Positions 51,204 to 54,786 of a stretch of 54,786 nt of DNA are shown one piece after another. Origin of the DNA: Salinisphaera orenii subsp. halophila YIM 95161 (GTDB taxonomy: Bacteria > Pseudomonadota > Gammaproteobacteria > Nevskiales > Salinisphaeraceae); the NCBI RefSeq assembly GCF_003732545.1, contig NZ_AYKF01000070.1:1-54786 (forward strand), written 5' to 3'. Both the position numbers and the translations under genes were made by a program. Position 1 is the first letter of the stretch, and each line of letters opens with the position of its first letter. The notes beneath the pieces are model-generated. The model ran no database searches and was not told the origin of the DNA. It saw only the letters and a list, made by a program, of their open reading frames with translations.

Positions 51204-51396
51204 GGCGATCTCCTAAGGCGGGCGCCGGCGTTCGGCGCGGGAACAGTGAGGCGGCATTGTAACGGTCGCGCCAGCTTCGGTCCGGTGCGCCCGCCGTGGG
51301 TGCCGCCCATGCGCCGGCGGAGGCAGTGGCCGGACGCCCCGTTGGCCGGCTGGGGGCCTCGCGGGTGCGCGAGATGGGCGCCTCATGCCGGGCCTG

Positions 51397-53166
51397 CTAG
51401 GGGCGATAGCTGCCGTCGATGGTCTCGCGTGTGAGTACACCGTAGGTGATCGTGCGGTTGCTGCCGCCGGTGCGCTCGACGATCAGGGCGTCGGCTTCGT
51501 TGCGCGCGATCTGATCGAAAGCCTCCTGCAGACTGGCGCGCACGTGGATCGGATAGGCATCAGCGCGCTGGCCGGGGATCTCCATGAGGTCCACTTCGGT
51601 CAGGTCCGCGTTCTCGGCGTTGCTGAGAAAGCGCGCGACGTCGCCCGGCCGCATCAGGCTGGCACGGCCGTCGCGCCGGCGGATGAGCAGCCAGTCGATA
51701 TTGTTCTCCAAGATCTCGTCGAGCGCGCCGCGCGTGATCCGGCGTTCGACGATGCGAAAACGCCGGTTCATCGCCGAGATCACGCTGGCGCGGCGCAGAT
51801 ACTGCGATATCGGATCGTTGCGATAGTCCAGCCCGCGACGGCGCAGCAGCAGGCGGAACAGCGAATCCGACACCGCGATGCGGCGCGAGACCACGAGCGC
51901 GGCGATCACCACCAGCATGCCGGGCAGTACCAGACCGGTCTGCCCGGACAATTCCAGTATCACGACAAGGGCCGAAAGCGGCGCCTGCAGCACGGCGCCC
52001 ATCATCGCGCCAATGCCCAGCAACGCATAGAGACCGGCGTCGTTGGCATGGCCGGGCAGCAGCATCGCTCCGAGCGCGCCGAGTGCGCTGCCCAGCGCCG
52101 AGCCGATCACGAAGGTGGGCAGGATCACGCCCCCGGGCATGGCGGCGGCGGTGGCGAAGCTCGTGGCCAGCAGTTTCGCCAGCCCGATACCGAGTGCCAT
52201 GGTGATGGTGAAATCGCCGGCCAGCGAGGCGTTCACGGTGTCGAAGCCCAGACCCATGACCTGTGGATACACGATCGCGAGCAGCGCGGTGACCACACCG
52301 GCCAGCGCGATCCGCAGGCTGATGCGGACTCGCCCCATCCAGGGCACGAGCGCGCCGCACAGCCGCGTGAAGCCGGCGCCGGCGACGCCGAGTATCGCGC
52401 CGACGAAGGCGAGATAGGGCAGCTCCACCGTGGCGAAGCCCGAGTAGTCCGCCATCAGGCGTGGATGGACGTCGGTGAGCGTGAACGTCACCAGCGAGCC
52501 CGTGACTGCCGCCAGGATGATGGGCGCGAAGCCGGCGATGGTGTATTCCATCATCACCACTTCCATGGCGAAGATCACGGCCGCCAGCGGCGTGTTGAAG
52601 GAGGCGGCGATGCCTGCGGCCGCGCCGCAACCCACCAGCGTGCGCACGCTATTGTTAGGCAGGTCGAGGCGACGCCCGAGCCAGCTGCCGGTGGCCGCGC
52701 CGGTGTGCGCGGCCACGCCTTCGCGGCCGACCGACTGGCCGGTCGTCAGGGCCAGCACCGACATCGTGAACTCGGCGGCGGCGGCCTTGAGCGGCAGATA
52801 GCCCTGGTAATAGACCAGCCGCTCGATGATATGCACGATGCCATGTTCGGCCGACTTGAACAGCCGTTCGACGATGATCCCCAGCAGCACGGCGCCCAGG
52901 ATCGGCACCGCGACGCGAAAGGCGATCGAGCTGTCGACGAAGGTGCGGCCGCCGAAGGTCTCGAACAGCGGGCCCTGCAGGGTGTGGATCGCCGTGTGAA
53001 GCGCCAGGATGACGAGGCCGCAAAGGCCGCCGGTGGCCGCGCCCAGCAGGCACAGCAGGCTCAGCCCGGGCGTGTTCTCGATGTCCGCGACCTGCGCGCG
53101 CAGGCTGTCCAGCCGCCCTTGCCAGGCCTCGCGAAGCGTGCGCCCGCGCGAGGGCCTAATAGCCAT
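51397..53166 (-). CDS. CLC family chloride channel/antiporter with CBS domains
   Basis: 589 residues: about ten or more membrane helices, then a cytosolic CBS pair (about 440-580: [43 protein letters not shown]). The pore signature is [12 protein letters not shown] with the gating Glu at 149, but Pro of the usual GREGP is Val, and the usual GSGIP is replaced by [13 protein letters not shown] stands at the third pore site. This is a recognised branch of the family; ion selectivity and channel versus exchanger mode are not assignable. Start ATG 53166; divergent from argC. Confidence 0.88.
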   Translation of the reverse strand: MAIRPSRGRTLREAWQGRLDSLRAQVADIENTPGLSLLCLLGAATGGLCGLVILALHTAIHTLQGPLFETFGGRTFVDSSIAFRVAVPILGAVLLGIIVERLFKSAEHGIVHIIERLVYYQGYLPLKAAAAEFTMSVLALTTGQSVGREGVAAHTGAATGSWLGRRLDLPNNSVRTLVGCGAAAGIAASFNTPLAAVIFAMEVVMMEYTIAGFAPIILAAVTGSLVTFTLTDVHPRLMADYSGFATVELPYLAFVGAILGVAGAGFTRLCGALVPWMGRVRISLRIALAGVVTALLAIVYPQVMGLGFDTVNASLAGDFTITMALGIGLAKLLATSFATAAAMPGGVILPTFVIGSALGSALGALGAMLLPGHANDAGLYALLGIGAMMGAVLQAPLSALVVILELSGQTGLVLPGMLVVIAALVVSRRIAVSDSLFRLLLRRRGLDYRNDPISQYLRRASVISAMNRRFRIVERRITRGALDEILENNIDWLLIRRRDGRASLMRPGDVARFLSNAENADLTEVDLMEIPGQRADAYPIHVRASLQEAFDQIARNEADALIVERTGGSNRTITYGVLTRETIDGSYRP

Positions 53167-53299
53167 GGCACGTTCGATGGCGGCGGTGCAACAGATCCTG
53201 CCCGGGTGCGAAATGGAGACGGCGGCGCTCGCGTCTGCGCAGACCGCCAGCGTGCGCGTTATTATGCGCCGTTTAGCGGAACTTGGACAGTTGCACATC

Positions 53300-54337
53300 A
53301 TGGCCGACACACAGCGCATTGCGATCGTGGGCGGGACCGGCTATGCGGGCGCCGAGCTGCTGCGCCTGCTCGCCGGGCATCCGGAGGCGGAAGTCGTGGC
53401 CGTGACCTCGCGCGGAGACGCGGGCACGCCGGTGGCCGAGGCCTATCCTCAGCTGCGCGGCCTGATTGATCTCGAGTTCAGCGTTCCCGAGGCGGCGACG
53501 TTCGCCGACTGCGATGTGGTCTTTTTCGCCACACCGCACGCGGCCGCCATGCACGATGTGCCCGCTCTGCTCGCGGCCGGCAAGCGCGTGATCGATCTGT
53601 CGGCCGATTTCCGGCTGCGCGACCCCGCGCTCTGGGCGCGCTGGTACGGCGTGGCGCATGCCTGTCCGGAACTCATCGAACGTGCCGTCTACGGCCTGCC
53701 GGAACTCAATCGGGAGGCGATCTCCGGCGCCGATCTGGTGGCCTGTCCGGGCTGCTATCCGACCGCCGTAGTGCTGGGCTTCAAACCCCTGATCGATGCC
53801 GGGCTGGTGGACATGTCGACGCTGGTGGCGGATGCCAAGACGGGGGTCTCGGGGGCCGGCAAGAGTCTCAAGCCGGGCTTTCTGTTCGCCGAGATGAACG
53901 AATCCTTCAAGGCCTACGGCGTGGACGGCCATCGCCACCTCCCCGAGATCCGTCAGGTGCTGGGCGATCTGGCCCGTGGCGACGTCGGGCTGACATTCGT
54001 GCCGCATCTGGTGCCCATGATCCGCGGCATCCATGCGACCCTGTACGCGCAGCTCACCGATCGGGTGGATCTGCAGGCCGTGTTCGAGCGGGCCTATGCC
54101 GACGAACCGTTCGTGGATGTGCTCGGCGCGGGCGCGACGCCGGAGACGCGGCATGTCCGGGCCAGCAATATGTGCCGGATCGCCGTCCACCGGCCCGGCG
54201 ATGGCGAGACGGCGGTGGTGCTGTCGGTGATCGACAACCTGGTCAAGGGCGCCGCGGGGCAGGCCGTGCAGTGCTTCAACCTGATGATCGGTGCGCCGGA
54301 GAGCCGCGCGCTCGCCGCGCCCGGCCCGCTGCCGTAG
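53300..54337 (+). CDS. argC: N-acetyl-gamma-glutamyl-phosphate reductase
   Basis: 345 residues. NADP-binding [42 protein letters not shown] and catalytic Cys152 in [12 protein letters not shown], with [11 protein letters not shown] downstream. It reduces N-acetylglutamyl phosphate to the semialdehyde in arginine biosynthesis. ATG 53300 gives the family N-terminus; the frame is open far upstream across the divergent CLC start. erpA follows by 85 bp, a conserved pairing in gammaproteobacteria. Confidence 0.96.
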   Translation: MADTQRIAIVGGTGYAGAELLRLLAGHPEAEVVAVTSRGDAGTPVAEAYPQLRGLIDLEFSVPEAATFADCDVVFFATPHAAAMHDVPALLAAGKRVIDLSADFRLRDPALWARWYGVAHACPELIERAVYGLPELNREAISGADLVACPGCYPTAVVLGFKPLIDAGLVDMSTLVADAKTGVSGAGKSLKPGFLFAEMNESFKAYGVDGHRHLPEIRQVLGDLARGDVGLTFVPHLVPMIRGIHATLYAQLTDRVDLQAVFERAYADEPFVDVLGAGATPETRHVRASNMCRIAVHRPGDGETAVVLSVIDNLVKGAAGQAVQCFNLMIGAPESRALAAPGPLP

Positions 54338-54421
54338 TGCGATGTCGCCGGGGCTTGCAAATCGCCGGTATCGCACCGATAAAGTATGCTATGACTATCC
54401 TGCCAACGGGATGAAGCGTTT

Positions 54422-54784
54422 ATGAGTACCGCCACGCAACCGACGTACGACGACCAGGCCGCGCTGGTGTTCACGGATGCCGCCGCGACCAAGGTCAAGG
54501 AATTACTCGACGACGAGGACAACGACGCGCTCAAACTGCGCGTGTTCGTCTCCGGCGGCGGCTGCTCGGGTTTCCAGTACGGCTTCACCTTCGACGAGAA
54601 CATCGAGGACGGAGACACCCGCATCGAGAAACAGGGCGTGACCCTGCTCGTGGACCCGATGAGCGTGCTCTATCTCACCGGCGCCGAGATCGACTTCTCC
54701 GACGGGATCGAAGGCGCGCAGTTCGTGATCCGCAATCCCAACGCCACGACGACCTGCGGCTGCGGCAACTCGTTCGCCGTATAG
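54422..54784 (+). CDS. erpA: iron-sulfur cluster insertion protein ErpA
   Basis: 120 residues, complete to its stop two bases before the window end. The A-type carrier Cys triad is Cys48 ([11 protein letters not shown]), Cys112 and Cys114 (TTCGCGNSF). It passes [4Fe-4S] or [2Fe-2S] clusters to apo-enzymes such as IspG/IspH. ATG 54422 follows GGGATGAAGC. A weak promoter-like pair (TTGCAA, 17 bases, GATAAA) lies upstream of it, so it may be transcribed apart from argC. Confidence 0.96.
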   Translation: MSTATQPTYDDQAALVFTDAAATKVKELLDDEDNDALKLRVFVSGGGCSGFQYGFTFDENIEDGDTRIEKQGVTLLVDPMSVLYLTGAEIDFSDGIEGAQFVIRNPNATTTCGCGNSFAV

Positions 54785-54786
54785 CA

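Noticed and set aside
51385-53469. 694-codon open frame on the plus strand
   Set aside because: Antisense to the CLC gene; low-complexity His/Arg/Gln-rich translation without motifs.
1-54786. CRISPR arrays, insertion sequences, prophage or rRNA
   Set aside because: No regularly spaced repeats, transposase or integrase motifs, or rRNA-like sequence were seen on either strand.

Overview
This 54.8 kb window is a piece of a high-GC proteobacterial chromosome. Gene content points to a gammaproteobacterium: ubiE-ubiJ-ubiB, secB-gpsA, envC-ctpA, ampD-ampE, rppH beside a HAD-IB gene, bfd-bfr, and argC-erpA with hemJ nearby. High GC, PEP-CTERM-type proteins and tandem DUF4105 genes would fit a Salinisphaera-like lineage, but that placement is an inference. 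No rRNA, tRNA, CRISPR array, insertion sequence or prophage was recognised. The layout looks like a stable chromosome, with an accessory patch at about 9.4-24 kb.

Layout. 1-9.4 kb, minus strand: the 5' part of a PAS/GAF/GGDEF sensor, a MoxR ATPase with a VWA protein, an aldo/keto reductase, and a BtuB-like TonB receptor coupled to a PepSY membrane protein. A cobalamin riboswitch (about 9546-9712) precedes the receptor. 9.9-13.9 kb: a carboxymuconolactone-decarboxylase-family gene diverging from a LysR gene broken by an internal deletion plus frameshift, an MBL-fold hydrolase coupled to a membrane protein, and a methyltransferase. 14-20 kb: two exported PEP-CTERM-type proteins flank a secreted RIFT-barrel protein with a Ser/Asp-rich linker. 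Both PEP-CTERM-type genes have a sigma-54 promoter, and a shared upstream motif lies exactly 81 nt before the -24 GG of each. 20-24.8 kb, minus strand: MFS transporter, PanE, a polytopic membrane protein and a saccharopine-dehydrogenase-like reductase.

24.9-35 kb is core housekeeping: ubiquinone synthesis genes chained by GTGA/TGATG overlaps with a GNAT gene, ctpA and envC (envelope), rhodanese-secB-gpsA, a CDP-alcohol phosphatidyltransferase with a HAD-IB phosphatase (possible phospholipid pair), trmL and a DUF2007 protein. 35-41.4 kb holds a large M16 protease, followed in frame by about 160 further sense codons without a clear start, and an OPT transporter. 41.5-48.2 kb: DUF3015 protein, two tandem DUF4105 (Lnb-like) envelope proteins, ampD-ampE and an inositol-monophosphatase-family enzyme. 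48.4-54.8 kb: HAD-IB and rppH (divergent), bfd-bfr with a promoter overlapping a Fur-like site, hemJ, a CLC-family channel, argC and erpA, an iron/heme/Fe-S themed end.

The most notable observations are the matched sigma-54 promoter architecture of the PEP-CTERM-type genes, the riboswitch-controlled btuB-PepSY unit, the tandem Lnb-like proteins beside ampDE, and the coding-looking region after the M16 stop codon.
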